DNA of 27,333 bases from WTJH01 sp049598145. GTDB lineage: Bacteria; Bacteroidota; Bacteroidia; Flavobacteriales; Flavobacteriaceae. A program made the position numbers and the translations under genes. Position 1 is the first letter of the stretch, and each line of letters begins with the position of its first letter. Positions 1 to 7,103 of the stretch are shown here, in pieces. The notes beneath the pieces were generated by a model, which saw only the letters and a list, made by a program, of their open reading frames with translations, did not search any database and was not told the DNA's origin. The DNA lies in assembly GCA_049598145.1 (NCBI GenBank), contig JBMYNJ010000012.1, forward strand, positions 1-27,333, in the 5' to 3' direction.

Positions 1-445
1 CCCCATTAACCGATAGCACCCCGGTATACATGAGCACAGGGATTTTTAGTGCGTCCAACACAGGAAACAATACCCATAGGACCACTGCAGCATAGATACT
101 GTAGGGAAGTATTGGAAGGATTTTTTGCTGAATAGTTACAGGTTTCCAATCGGGCCAAATTTCTCGAATATAACAGAGGTGTGCTCCCAAAAAACTTCCT
201 AAACCGCCTAAGAAAAATAGGGTTCCAGACCCCATCAGCAAAACATCTCCCAAAAAAGACAAAACTAAGGCCCCCACCACTCTGACTTTCATGGGGGAGC
301 GATTTAAAAAATAAATGCCCAATAATAGAGGTATTAATACGGGCTTAATAAACAGTCGAATAATAGAAAGCTCTAGCGGATAGCTCAACAGATATAGGCT
401 GCTCAAAAACGCATAGGCCCCGAAAACTACTCGACTTTTGTTCAT
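1..445 (-). CDS. YhhN/TMEM86-family integral membrane protein (lysoplasmalogenase-like), partial
   Basis: Start ATG is at 445-443, two bases after the TAG of the TonB-dependent receptor gene, so the two are probably co-transcribed and coupled. The frame stays open to the left edge for 148 codons; the 3' end is missing (family members are usually a little over 200 residues). The product is almost entirely hydrophobic, with several predicted membrane helices. The segment with FLGDVLLM followed by FFLGGLGSFLGAHLCYI matches the YhhN pattern of a conserved Asp after a hydrophobic run and then a G-x-x-x-F-x-x-A-H-x-x-Y-I stretch. Mammalian TMEM86 members hydrolyse the vinyl-ether bond of lysoplasmalogens; the bacterial role is less clear. 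The family call is fairly sure, the activity is not. Confidence 0.72.
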   Translation of the reverse strand, partial: MNKSRVVFGAYAFLSSLYLLSYPLELSIIRLFIKPVLIPLLLGIYFLNRSPMKVRVVGALVLSFLGDVLLMGSGTLFFLGGLGSFLGAHLCYIREIWPDWKPVTIQQKILPILPYSIYAAVVLWVLFPVLDALKIPVLMYTGVLSVNG

Positions 446-447
446 CT

Positions 448-2862
448 CTAAAAATCCATTCGGATTTGCAATTGTAGATTGCGTCCCATTTCAGCAGCAA
501 AATAACGCATTCGGTTGAGATAATTCCTATAGTCTGTATCCATTAAATTACGCCCTTGTAGAATGAACTGGGTTTTTTGTCCAAATAGCTGGGTTTCCCA
601 GGAAGCTTCGATGCCCCACAAATGGTAGACATTTTCCGGGGCTCCTAAATCAATGGTTCCGCTAACAATTTCCCCATTTTCAATCAAGTTGTAAGGAACG
701 ATCAATTTAGGGGCGCGAAACTGCTTTGCTACAAAATCGTGATTCAGTCCGAAAGATAGCTTTTGATTTTGCAGGGGAAACCATCGAAGGTTTTGTTGAA
801 GTTGCAACGGGGGCATATCCACCAAAGGAATGTCTTCGGTTGTGTTTTGTCCATAGACATAAGCTGCTTGTCCGGTCCACTGGAATCGATCGGAAGGGGT
901 CCATTGCGCATCCAGATCGATTCCCCACAATTGTGCAGCTACCGCTCGGAATTGCCAAGTGGGAAATGGTCCTCGAGAGATCGTTTCTAATTCGGTGGGT
1001 TCTTCGATGATATAATTAGCCGATCGACCGGCATAAGCTTCGATTTCCCAGGAAAAATTCGAGTGCTGACGGCTTAAATTCACATGGAGTTTATGGACAC
1101 GTTCGTTGGTGAGTTCCATATCCCCGTATTGAATCACCGCCAGGGAATGGTGGAGTCCATCGCTAAATAATTCTCCCGCATTTGGAGGGCGATCAGTCAA
1201 TGCATAATGGACTCGAAATTCCAATTGTTCCGAAAGGGCTCGCTTCATCCCTAAGGTAAAGGAAAACATATGAAACTCAGGGCGTATATGAACCAGCACT
1301 TGTGAGCCAATATTGCGAATGACCAAATCCTCAAAACGCTGGTCATATCCTAAACGTTCCCATCGGTTTCGTTTATAATGTTTTTTAGCATCTAAATGAC
1401 TGAAATCATAACGCAGCCCCCCCTCCCAGACAAAATCATTCAGACTCACGTATTGAAAACTGGCATAAGTCCCCAGTTGTAATTGCGTGTAATCAGGGAT
1501 CAAACGTCTGACCCCCAGGGTTGGATCTGAAAAATTACGCTGAAAAGTTCCTGAGACCCCTACTTCCAAGGGAATTTCATTGGTGGCATTTCGAAAATTT
1601 CCTTGGAACGTATGCGTGGTAAGTTCCATATCGATAGCAGGTCTTTTATCCTCACTATCGCGGCGGATATCATATTCTCGACGCCTGTTGAGTTGGAAGT
1701 CATAATCCCATTGCCATCGATAGTCTTGAGGACTGTAAAACTGATAGCTCAGGTGGGCCTGTTGGTGATAATTGGATTGCTTTGGAGGGTCAATCGTTCG
1801 GGTAAATGGACGGATCACTAAAGGTTGATCTGAGTTTAAAGCACGTACCAAATCGTTGACATTTCCAAGATGTGCTGCTCGAAGAATTCCCAGAGTTTCA
1901 TCTAAATAACGATACCTTACTTCAAGTTTCCGGTTGATTTTTTGTAAACCCCAATGCAAACTTAATGTCCTTTTATTGGTCCCCGTATTACTGAGATTAT
2001 AATCGGGAGCATGGAGGTCTCCCAAATCTTTATAATGCCACTGAATGCCAGCATACACTCCTGTACTTTTGGTCAGTTGTAGCTTTCCTACAGCACTTCC
2101 GCCTTGTCCATTGGATTGGGCATCCAGGGCCACGTGTCCATAAAGCGAATCGAGAATCGGAACCGGAGTCCGATCCATCACAATCACCCCTGCGGCGGTG
2201 TCGCCCCCATACCTCAAGGCAGCACCTCCCTTAACTACTCGTATGCGGTCCGCACTATTGGAGTCGATACTGGGCGCGTGGTCGCTCCCCCACTCCTGAT
2301 CCCGAATCCGGGTACCGTCCTGGACGATCCCTAAACGACTTCCGGACATACCATGCAGCACCGGTTTAGCAATATGCATCCCCGTACGGATACTGGAAAC
2401 CCCGCTGACCCCTTCCAATAAATCTCCCAGATTAGCCGATTGATATTTAAAAAGAGCAAAGGGTTCTATAATCTCTTCAGTAACAATTTCCGTTCCCTTT
2501 CGAATTGCTTGCTCCTGAACAATAATTTCTTGAAGCTCATTTATATGGTGTTCTAAAGTAACTTTGACATACTGGTCTTTTCTGATGCGGAAGTTTTGGG
2601 TTTGGGGAGTACATTCTTCATGCTCCACCAATAAAGTTTTGGGCCCTTTACAAAGATTTAGAAAAACGACCATCCCCAGGCTATCGGTAACCAGCACTCG
2701 TTTTTCTTCTATAAGCTCTACACGTGCACCCGATAGGGGTGTGCCATCGTGCAAATCTTCAACGGCTACATTTAGGGTTAATTCACAGGATTGACCCCAT
2801 AAAAAGGACTGAAACCAAAAACCCCAAAAAAGGGCCATTAGTAGTTGGAATGGGCGATACAT
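448..2862 (-). CDS. TonB-dependent outer-membrane receptor, ZnuD-like
   Basis: This 804-residue outer-membrane receptor would take up a ligand using TonB energy. Residues 1-23 form a hydrophobic signal peptide. A carboxypeptidase-regulatory-like domain covers about 26-105, as usual in Bacteroidota receptors. The plug (about 120-235) contains PVLHGMSGSRLGIVQDG, SDHAPSID and VVKGGAALRYGGDTAAGVIV. The rest is a beta-barrel ending in aromatic/charged strands (final residues QLQIRMDF). The plug wording, with a DHAP segment and RYGG, resembles the ZnuD-type receptors for zinc or other small ligands more than SusC glycan receptors, and no SusD gene is adjacent. The upstream lipoprotein and His/Cys-rich gene on the same strand support a metal-uptake reading, which is inference. 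A strong hairpin lies 7 bases upstream of its start. The receptor identity is near certain; the substrate is not known. Confidence 0.93.
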   Translation of the reverse strand: MYRPFQLLMALFWGFWFQSFLWGQSCELTLNVAVEDLHDGTPLSGARVELIEEKRVLVTDSLGMVVFLNLCKGPKTLLVEHEECTPQTQNFRIRKDQYVKVTLEHHINELQEIIVQEQAIRKGTEIVTEEIIEPFALFKYQSANLGDLLEGVSGVSSIRTGMHIAKPVLHGMSGSRLGIVQDGTRIRDQEWGSDHAPSIDSNSADRIRVVKGGAALRYGGDTAAGVIVMDRTPVPILDSLYGHVALDAQSNGQGGSAVGKLQLTKSTGVYAGIQWHYKDLGDLHAPDYNLSNTGTNKRTLSLHWGLQKINRKLEVRYRYLDETLGILRAAHLGNVNDLVRALNSDQPLVIRPFTRTIDPPKQSNYHQQAHLSYQFYSPQDYRWQWDYDFQLNRRREYDIRRDSEDKRPAIDMELTTHTFQGNFRNATNEIPLEVGVSGTFQRNFSDPTLGVRRLIPDYTQLQLGTYASFQYVSLNDFVWEGGLRYDFSHLDAKKHYKRNRWERLGYDQRFEDLVIRNIGSQVLVHIRPEFHMFSFTLGMKRALSEQLEFRVHYALTDRPPNAGELFSDGLHHSLAVIQYGDMELTNERVHKLHVNLSRQHSNFSWEIEAYAGRSANYIIEEPTELETISRGPFPTWQFRAVAAQLWGIDLDAQWTPSDRFQWTGQAAYVYGQNTTEDIPLVDMPPLQLQQNLRWFPLQNQKLSFGLNHDFVAKQFRAPKLIVPYNLIENGEIVSGTIDLGAPENVYHLWGIEASWETQLFGQKTQFILQGRNLMDTDYRNYLNRMRYFAAEMGRNLQLQIRMDF

Positions 2863-2869
2863 AAAATAA

Positions 2870-2901
2870 AATCCCGCTTAAAATCTGCCTTAAGCGGGAT
2901 T
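2870..2901 (-). terminator. Hairpin between the lipoprotein and receptor genes (intrinsic terminator or attenuator)
   Basis: A perfect 12-bp inverted repeat, arms AATCCCGCTTAA (2870-2881) and TTAAGCGGGATT (2890-2901), encloses an 8-base loop. On the minus strand it is followed by a T-rich run and, 7 bases later, by the receptor start codon. It lies inside an apparent operon, so it probably lowers read-through to the receptor or protects the upstream lipoprotein mRNA. Confidence 0.75.
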
Positions 2902-2914
2902 ATGTAAGAATTAA

Positions 2915-3478
2915 TTATTGAATACTAACGGGATAATCGAGCTCTACATCGGTTTCTCCCCCAAAATCGTTTCGAGTGGTCCCGGTTTTGGTTTGTGGCT
3001 CATGAATGAGAGTTGCACGAACGGTTCCGGATCCCGCACTGGTAGTCGTCCAAGTCGTTTGGAGGTTTACTGGATTTCCGTCGCTGTCGGTGGTGTCTCC
3101 ACTGCGGGATGCAATGGTTAAACCGTCTATACCTACTACAGCAAAGAAAACATGGTGTTCGTCAGCTTCTTCGATCACCTCTTCTGTGATGTTCTCCACT
3201 TCAGTTGGGTCGCTCGCGTCGAAGAAAGAGATCGCTACTTGGTAGCTGGTGTTTGCGCTAAGGTTGACCGAAGGATAGTCGCTATCCCCTTCATTCCAAG
3301 TAAGGGTTTGTGTATTTCCGCCTCCTGTAACGGTTAAGGTTACTCGATTGATTTCCTCCTCATCGTTGACCGGCTCCGGATCGTCGTCTGAAGAACAGGC
3401 CGATAAAATGAATAAAAAGGAAGCAGCTAAGAGGGTTAAAATTCGGGTAGTATAAATAGAGTTTATTTGAATAAACAT
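2915..3478 (-). CDS. Secreted lipoprotein associated with a TonB-dependent receptor, function unknown
   Basis: This is a 187-residue lipoprotein. A hydrophobic signal ends in the lipobox LSAC with lipidated Cys28, followed by an acidic SSDDD stretch. Ser/Asp/Glu-rich residues after the Cys are typical of surface-exported lipoproteins in Bacteroidota. The mature part is one beta-rich domain with conserved-looking blocks ITEEV, EEADEHHVFF, LIHEPQ and GGETDVEL. Proteins of this pattern are often encoded just upstream of TonB-dependent receptors in flavobacteria; some carry an uninformative automatic name (type 1 periplasmic binding fold). The E/D/H cluster near residues 100-115 could bind a metal, which is inference. 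A hairpin separates it from the receptor gene. I do not know its biochemical role; a ligand-capturing or receptor-accessory lipoprotein is the simplest idea. Confidence 0.8.
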   Translation of the reverse strand: MFIQINSIYTTRILTLLAASFLFILSACSSDDDPEPVNDEEEINRVTLTVTGGGNTQTLTWNEGDSDYPSVNLSANTSYQVAISFFDASDPTEVENITEEVIEEADEHHVFFAVVGIDGLTIASRSGDTTDSDGNPVNLQTTWTTTSAGSGTVRATLIHEPQTKTGTTRNDFGGETDVELDYPVSIQ

Positions 3479-3513
3479 GATTTTGATATTAAAATTGTAA
3501 AAAGGTTGAAAAA

Positions 3514-3882
3514 TTAAACGATTAGAAAAGAGACCGCGGGTGGGGCTCGAAGACCGTTGAATTTAGTAGGGTTGGTGCATATCCAGACACTAAAGCTGGA
3601 ATATTGCAAGGGCTGTAACTTTCCATAAGTTAATGCGTCTTTATAGGCAAAGACATCAACCGTGTATGGCAATGTAGGAATACAATCGAACAATTCACAG
3701 TCCAAACAAACCTCATGGAAATGGACTGCAGATTCATCGTTAAGCTCGTGGATCTCATGGGTCTCATTAACTAAGTGGACGAATTCCATGGCCCATGGCA
3801 AGTGCAGCAAGCCTATCATCCACAGACTAAACAGCCATTTGACCGAAATTGGAAGTCGTTTAATCACAGGCCAAAAATACAA
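3514..3882 (-). CDS. Small His/Cys-rich membrane-anchored or secreted protein
   Basis: This gene encodes up to 122 residues. A basic start (VIKRLP) is followed by a hydrophobic stretch (WLFSLWMIGLLHLP), then a His/Glu/Cys-rich segment with HEIHEL, HFHEVC and CLDCELFDC, and a C-terminus with the LRAPPA block. This arrangement resembles the small proteins (DUF2946-like) that often accompany metal-responsive receptor operons, and the CxxC and HxH groups suggest metal binding; both points are inference. The start is uncertain. The longest frame begins at TTG 3882, a GTG at 3867 gives a cleaner signal sequence (VIKRLPIS), and the first ATG is at 3819, inside the hydrophobic stretch. A -7-like TATTTTTG overlaps the TTG, which argues for the GTG or a later start. 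It is the first gene of the lipoprotein/receptor operon. Confidence 0.6.
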   Translation of the reverse strand: MYFWPVIKRLPISVKWLFSLWMIGLLHLPWAMEFVHLVNETHEIHELNDESAVHFHEVCLDCELFDCIPTLPYTVDVFAYKDALTYGKLQPLQYSSFSVWICTNPTKFNGLRAPPAVSFLIV

Positions 3883-3947
3883 AAAAGCTGGGTCGTATTT
3901 ACAAAATTTAGTTTTGAATTATTTTCAATTAAAACTCTATAAAATGT

Positions 3948-3968
3948 TAAATTATTACCAATAATTTA
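3948..3968. promoter_or_regulatory. Perfect inverted repeat, candidate operator
   Basis: Arms TAAATTATT (3948-3956) and AATAATTTA (3960-3968) are exact reverse complements around a 3-base ACC spacer. The size and AT-rich form fit a dimeric repressor site such as a Fur/Zur-type box, but no consensus for this lineage is available to me. It lies between the divergent uptake operon (minus) and the ankyrin gene (plus), about 35-55 bases before the start expected from the -7 element at 3989. Confidence 0.45.
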
Positions 3969-3988
3969 TATTTATTTAAAAATCGATG

Positions 3989-4019
3989 TAATTTTGTCAA
4001 TGTTATAAAACCTCAAATG
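3989..4019 (+). repeat. Upstream copy of a duplicated promoter segment
   Basis: This segment begins with the -7 consensus match TAATTTTG (3989-3996) and ends in TATAAAACCTCAAA (4004-4017) plus TG. The same elements recur at 4123-4153, with the 14-base block exact and a 2-base length difference in between. It looks like a small tandem-type duplication of a promoter and leader. Confidence 0.6.
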
Positions 4020-4122
4020 CTCTACTTATGTTTACATACTATTTACAATTCCCCAAGTATTTAATAATGTTTAGCCTACAGAAGCTTAACCTCCAAGCGA
4101 AGGCAAACTCCAAAACCTCCTC

Positions 4123-4153
4123 TAATTTTGCATTGTATAAAACCTCAAAAATG
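4123..4153 (+). repeat. Downstream copy of the duplicated promoter segment, with likely promoter of the ankyrin gene
   Basis: TAATTTTG (4123-4130) is a perfect Bacteroidota -7 element. TATAAAACCTCAAA (4136-4149) repeats 4004-4017, and the copy ends on the ATG at 4151. Transcription from this element would leave a leader of about 15 bases. No clear TTG is seen at -33. Confidence 0.55.
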
Positions 4154-4543
4154 AACCATAAATCATTAGTACTTCTTTTCGTATTCGTTTTGGGAACGAG
4201 TTTTCAAAACGGACTTGCGCAACCTACTGAGAGTCGAACTTCTCAAGGAACACTACCGCTAGCAGAACTTGCTGAGCAGGTGATTGAAGCCATTCAAAAA
4301 GACGATTACCGCTTTGTAGAAAAAATATTCAGAAGTGGACAGCTGAATGTCAATGGACTCCATAACGGTAAAACCTATTTGATGTATGCCAGCATTTACA
4401 ACAAACCTGAGATGATTCGCCTGCTTTATACTTTGGGCGCCGATCTACTCAAACGATGTGACGAGGGCTATTTAGCTGCCGATCACGCTAAGCAGCACCA
4501 AGCCTACAAAGCTCGTGCAGAATTAATCGTGCTCCAGGCCTAA
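4151..4543 (+). CDS. Small secreted ankyrin-repeat protein
   Basis: This 130-residue protein has a signal peptide (MNHKSLVLLFVFVLGTSFQNGLAQ, cleaved after about residue 24). The remainder is helical, with ankyrin-type pattern: an outer repeat around NVNGLHNGKTYLMYASIYN, then EMIRLLYTLGADLLKRCDEGYLAADHA. About two repeats are recognisable, fewer than a typical ankyrin domain, so it may pair with another protein. The frame is open back to 4028, but the added residues would bury the signal peptide, and the -7 element at 4123-4130 lies inside that extension, so I chose ATG 4151. A strong hairpin terminator follows at 4565-4588. Its role is unknown; small secreted ankyrin proteins are common in flavobacteria and mediate protein-protein contacts. 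Confidence 0.72.
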   Translation: MNHKSLVLLFVFVLGTSFQNGLAQPTESRTSQGTLPLAELAEQVIEAIQKDDYRFVEKIFRSGQLNVNGLHNGKTYLMYASIYNKPEMIRLLYTLGADLLKRCDEGYLAADHAKQHQAYKARAELIVLQA

Positions 4544-4564
4544 TCAATGTCGTTATATACTTAA

Positions 4565-4588
4565 AAAAACCCTCTAACGAGGGTTTTT
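4565..4588. terminator. Bidirectional intrinsic terminator between the ankyrin gene and etfA
   Basis: Arms AAAAACCCTC (4565-4574) and GAGGGTTTTT (4579-4588) pair around a TAAC loop, with T-runs on both strands. It sits between two convergent genes, which end at 4543 (plus) and 4594 (minus). Confidence 0.85.
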
Positions 4589-4593
4589 CTGTT

Positions 4594-5547
4594 TTAAGCT
4601 TTTAATGCTTTGAGTTTTTCTGTGAGTCGGGGAACGACATCAAACGCATCGCCCACCACGCCATAATCGGCAGCTTTAAAGAAAGGTGCTTCGGGATCGT
4701 TGTTAATAACCACTTTCACTTTAGAAGTGTTGATCCCCGCCAAATGCTGGATGGCACCTGAGATTCCAATGGCAATATATAAGTTCGAAGCCACAGGCTT
4801 CCCTGTTTGGCCCACATGTTCGCTATGCGGTCGCCAACCCAAATCAGAAACCGGCTTGGAACATGCCGTAGCTGCACCTAAGGTCGCTGCTAAATCCTCT
4901 ACTAATCCCCAATTTTCAGGACCTTTGAGCCCACGCCCACCGGAGACCACAATATCCGCATCGGCAATGGTGATTTGGCCTGTTTCTTTAATCACTTCTT
5001 CCACTTTTAATGAGGCGTCCACTTGAGTTATCGCTTGTTCCACGACTTCGCAATTGGACTTATTTTCGTGTAACCCATAAGCATTGGCAGAGAGGGAAAT
5101 GATATTTGCCCCTTGAGTGGATCGGGTGATTTGAAAAGCTTTGTTCGTAAAACAAGAGCGTTTGACCTCCAACCCATTATCAAAAGTGGGTAGGTCCACG
5201 GCATTGGTTAAATATCCTGCAGACATCTTCACCGCCAAAAGGGGGGCAAAATAGCGCGCATTGGCAGAAGAGCTCACCACAACGACTAGAGTATTTTCTG
5301 CTTGAGCCACCTGCGCTAAAGCTAAAGCATACGTTTGGGCTGTAAAGGTCTTAAGACTTTCGTCTGTGAGACGAATCACTTTTTCGATCCCATAGTTTCC
5401 CAAGGCATCGGCATCTTCGGCACCCACAGTAACTCCTAGGGCAGCAACACCCAATTGATCTGCAATAGCCTTGGCATAAGATGCATTTTCAAAAGCATTT
5501 TTCTTGAGTTGTCCTCCTTCAGTTTCAGCAAAAAATAATACAGACAT
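4594..5547 (-). CDS. etfA: Electron transfer flavoprotein subunit alpha
   Basis: This 317-residue subunit pairs with EtfB and holds most of the FAD site. Together they carry electrons from acyl-CoA and related dehydrogenases to the quinone pool through ETF:quinone oxidoreductase. The N-terminal domain covers about 1-190. The C-terminal FAD domain has VSGGRGLKGPENW, then CSKPVSDLGW, SEHVGQTGKPV, LYIAIGISGAIQHL and the closing NNDPEAPFFKAADYGVVGDAF, all in the expected EtfA order. Length and blocks are normal for the family. It follows etfB with a 12-base gap on the same strand, so the two form one operon. A bidirectional terminator lies just beyond its stop. Confidence 0.96.
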   Translation of the reverse strand: MSVLFFAETEGGQLKKNAFENASYAKAIADQLGVAALGVTVGAEDADALGNYGIEKVIRLTDESLKTFTAQTYALALAQVAQAENTLVVVVSSSANARYFAPLLAVKMSAGYLTNAVDLPTFDNGLEVKRSCFTNKAFQITRSTQGANIISLSANAYGLHENKSNCEVVEQAITQVDASLKVEEVIKETGQITIADADIVVSGGRGLKGPENWGLVEDLAATLGAATACSKPVSDLGWRPHSEHVGQTGKPVASNLYIAIGISGAIQHLAGINTSKVKVVINNDPEAPFFKAADYGVVGDAFDVVPRLTEKLKALKA

Positions 5548-5559
5548 AACAATTAAGGT

Positions 5560-6306
5560 TTAGAGCACTTTGGCTTCGTTTTGTAATAAATCAATTAAAG
5601 TATCAAGGTCTTTAGCGTCGACCAATTTGACTGCGCCTTTGGGCTGTGGCTTTTCAAAACGCAGTGTAGTAGTAGCGCCAGCCTCAGTACTAGATGGGAG
5701 CACCTCCAGAGACTTTTTTCGGGCTTGCATGATTCCGCGCATGTTCGGAATGATTAGGTCGTCTTCTTCTACGAGACCCTTTTGAGCCGCAATCAGTAAG
5801 GGTAATTGGGTACTTACTTTTTCAGTCCCGCCATCGATCTCTCGGGTGGCTGTAGCTGTTCCGCTTTCAATTTCAAGGCCGTTACAGTTAGTAACGAACG
5901 GTATTTCTAGCAACCCGGCTAACATCCCGGGAACCATTCCTCCGTTGTAATCGATCGATTCTCGCCCGGTGATGATCAAATCGAAAGCATGGGCTTGGGC
6001 ATAAGCCGCCAACTCCTGGGCTACCGAAAAGCCATCCGTAGGAACGGCGTCTATCCGTACAGCCTGGTCGGCTCCAATAGCTAAGCATTTTCGCAGAATC
6101 GGCTCACAACCTGCATCACCCACCGTTACCACGGTAATTTTAGCGCCCTGCTTTTGCTGAAGCCAAACCGCTCGGGTAAGGCCAAATTCGTCGTTGGGAT
6201 TAATGATGAATTGTACGCCCTGTGTATCGAACCGAGTATCGTTTTCCACAAAGTTGATCTTCGAAGTCGTATCGGGAACATTACTAATGCAAACCAGTAT
6301 ATTCAT
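5560..6306 (-). CDS. etfB: Electron transfer flavoprotein subunit beta
   Basis: This 248-residue partner of EtfA carries the AMP site and the surface that docks dehydrogenases. Recognisable blocks are the N-terminal VCISNVPDTTSKINF, INPNDEFGLTRAVWL, VTVGDAGCEPILRKCLAIGADQAVRI cut in its usual order, the GRESIDYNGGMVPGMLA region and IPNMRGIMQARKK near the C-terminus. ATG at 6306 is preceded by TAGATTTG (6332-6325), a perfect -7 element giving a leader of about 13 bases. A 27-bp palindrome covers the place where the -33 region would be. It is the first gene of the etf operon and divergent from the methyltransferase gene. Confidence 0.96.
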   Translation of the reverse strand: MNILVCISNVPDTTSKINFVENDTRFDTQGVQFIINPNDEFGLTRAVWLQQKQGAKITVVTVGDAGCEPILRKCLAIGADQAVRIDAVPTDGFSVAQELAAYAQAHAFDLIITGRESIDYNGGMVPGMLAGLLEIPFVTNCNGLEIESGTATATREIDGGTEKVSTQLPLLIAAQKGLVEEDDLIIPNMRGIMQARKKSLEVLPSSTEAGATTTLRFEKPQPKGAVKLVDAKDLDTLIDLLQNEAKVL

Positions 6307-6324
6307 AGAAATTTGGATTTCTTA

Positions 6325-6332
6325 CAAATCTA
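6325..6332 (-). promoter_or_regulatory. Promoter -7 element of etfBA
   Basis: On the minus strand 6332-6325 reads TAGATTTG, matching TAnnTTTG, about 19 bases before the etfB start. No TTG is seen at the -33 position, which falls in the palindrome 6336-6362. Confidence 0.5.
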
Positions 6333-6335
6333 AAT

Positions 6336-6362
6336 AAAAAAATGACACTGTGTCATTTTTTT
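6336..6362. promoter_or_regulatory. 27-bp palindrome, candidate operator of the etfBA / methyltransferase divergent region
   Basis: Arms AAAAAAATGACAC (6336-6348) and GTGTCATTTTTTT (6350-6362) are perfect complements around a single T. The core ATGACAC-T-GTGTCAT has the size and symmetry of a TetR/FadR-type site. It covers about -17 to -43 of the etf promoter. The A/T flanks would also fit a terminator, but no gene ends here, so an operator is the better reading. Confidence 0.5.
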
Positions 6363-6401
6363 TAATAACAAGTTTTTTAATTCCATTCTTGAAAGAAAAA
6401 G

Positions 6402-6409
6402 TAGCTTTG
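6402..6409 (+). promoter_or_regulatory. Promoter -7 element of the methyltransferase gene
   Basis: TAGCTTTG matches TAnnTTTG. Expected transcription start is near 6415, about 20 bases before the chosen ATG at 6435. The TTG at 6389-6391 is too close to be a -33 element. Confidence 0.45.
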
Positions 6410-6434
6410 CTTGCCATCTAAATTCAAGAAACAA

Positions 6435-7052
6435 ATGCTACATTTTTGGGAAGAACGCTACCGTGCGGAGGCCTATGCATACGGGACTGCTCCGAATCAA
6501 TTTTTTAAATCGCAACTGGATCAAGTGGATTGGCCCGGAAAAATTCTACTCCCTGCCGAAGGCGAGGGCCGAAATGGGGTTTACGCAGCCCAACAAGGGT
6601 GGTCGGTTGAAGCTTACGATTGGAGCCCTGCAGCGCATCAGAAAGCGCTTCAACTGGCTGAGGAAAAAGGCGTAGCTTTTGACGAATATCACATAGCCTC
6701 CCTGGAAAAGCTCGAGTGGTTGGACGGTTATTTTGATGCAATCGCTTGTATTTTTGTTCAATACCCAAGTGCTTACAGACGTGCGAATCACCAAAAGTTA
6801 GCCCGAAGCCTGCGTTCCGGAGGGGTCTTTATTTTAGAGGCCTTTAGTCAAAAACATCCTGAAGCACAAGCCTTAAACCCACAGGTGGGAGGTCCCAAAA
6901 ACATCGATCAATTGTATGTTCTAGATGAGGTCTTGGAAGACATTACAGGTATGGATTGGCAAATCGCTACGGAAACAACGACCCACTTAAATGAAGGTCT
7001 CTATCATCAGGGAGAAGGGTCCGTGATACGCTTGATGGGCACCAAAAAATAA
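6435..7052 (+). CDS. SAM-dependent methyltransferase, TehB/thiopurine-methyltransferase-like
   Basis: This 205-residue class I methyltransferase starts at MLHFWEERYR. The motif I region is ILLPAEGEGRNGVYAAQQGW (Rossmann loop with GEGRN), then VEAYDWSP with an acidic residue after beta-2, FDAIACIFVQYP for motif II, and RSGGVFILEAF for motif III. The opening (a W-E-x-R-Y block and GTAPNQF) is typical of small TehB-like enzymes. The true substrate cannot be read from sequence; detoxification of small nucleophilic compounds or of tellurite/selenite-type compounds is possible. The frame is open back to a TTG at 6411, but that would overlap the predicted transcription start and add eight basic residues not expected in the family, so I chose ATG 6435. 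It is divergent from etfBA. Confidence 0.85.
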   Translation: MLHFWEERYRAEAYAYGTAPNQFFKSQLDQVDWPGKILLPAEGEGRNGVYAAQQGWSVEAYDWSPAAHQKALQLAEEKGVAFDEYHIASLEKLEWLDGYFDAIACIFVQYPSAYRRANHQKLARSLRSGGVFILEAFSQKHPEAQALNPQVGGPKNIDQLYVLDEVLEDITGMDWQIATETTTHLNEGLYHQGEGSVIRLMGTKK

Positions 7053-7053
7053 A

Positions 7054-7077
7054 GCTCACTTCCCAAGGAAAGTGAGC
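7054..7077. terminator. Hairpin terminator between convergent genes
   Basis: Arms GCTCACTT (7054-7061) and AAGTGAGC (7070-7077) enclose an 8-base loop. On the minus strand it is followed by TTTATTTTTT, making it a good terminator for the gene at 7104-7871. On the plus strand the tail is only moderately T-rich. Confidence 0.7.
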
Positions 7078-7103
7078 CTCGATTTTATTGAAAGAAAAAA
7101 GAC

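Noticed and set aside
448..2862. SusC-type glycan receptor
   Set aside because: The protein is about 200 residues shorter than usual SusC proteins, no SusD follows, and the plug motifs resemble ZnuD-like receptors.
4028..4150. N-terminal extension of the ankyrin gene from ATG 4028
   Set aside because: It would hide an excellent signal peptide, and it contains the promoter-like TAATTTTG at 4123-4130.
6336..6362. Palindrome read as a rho-independent terminator
   Set aside because: Both flanking genes start, not end, here, and the stem overlaps the promoter region; an operator explains it better, although termination cannot be fully excluded.
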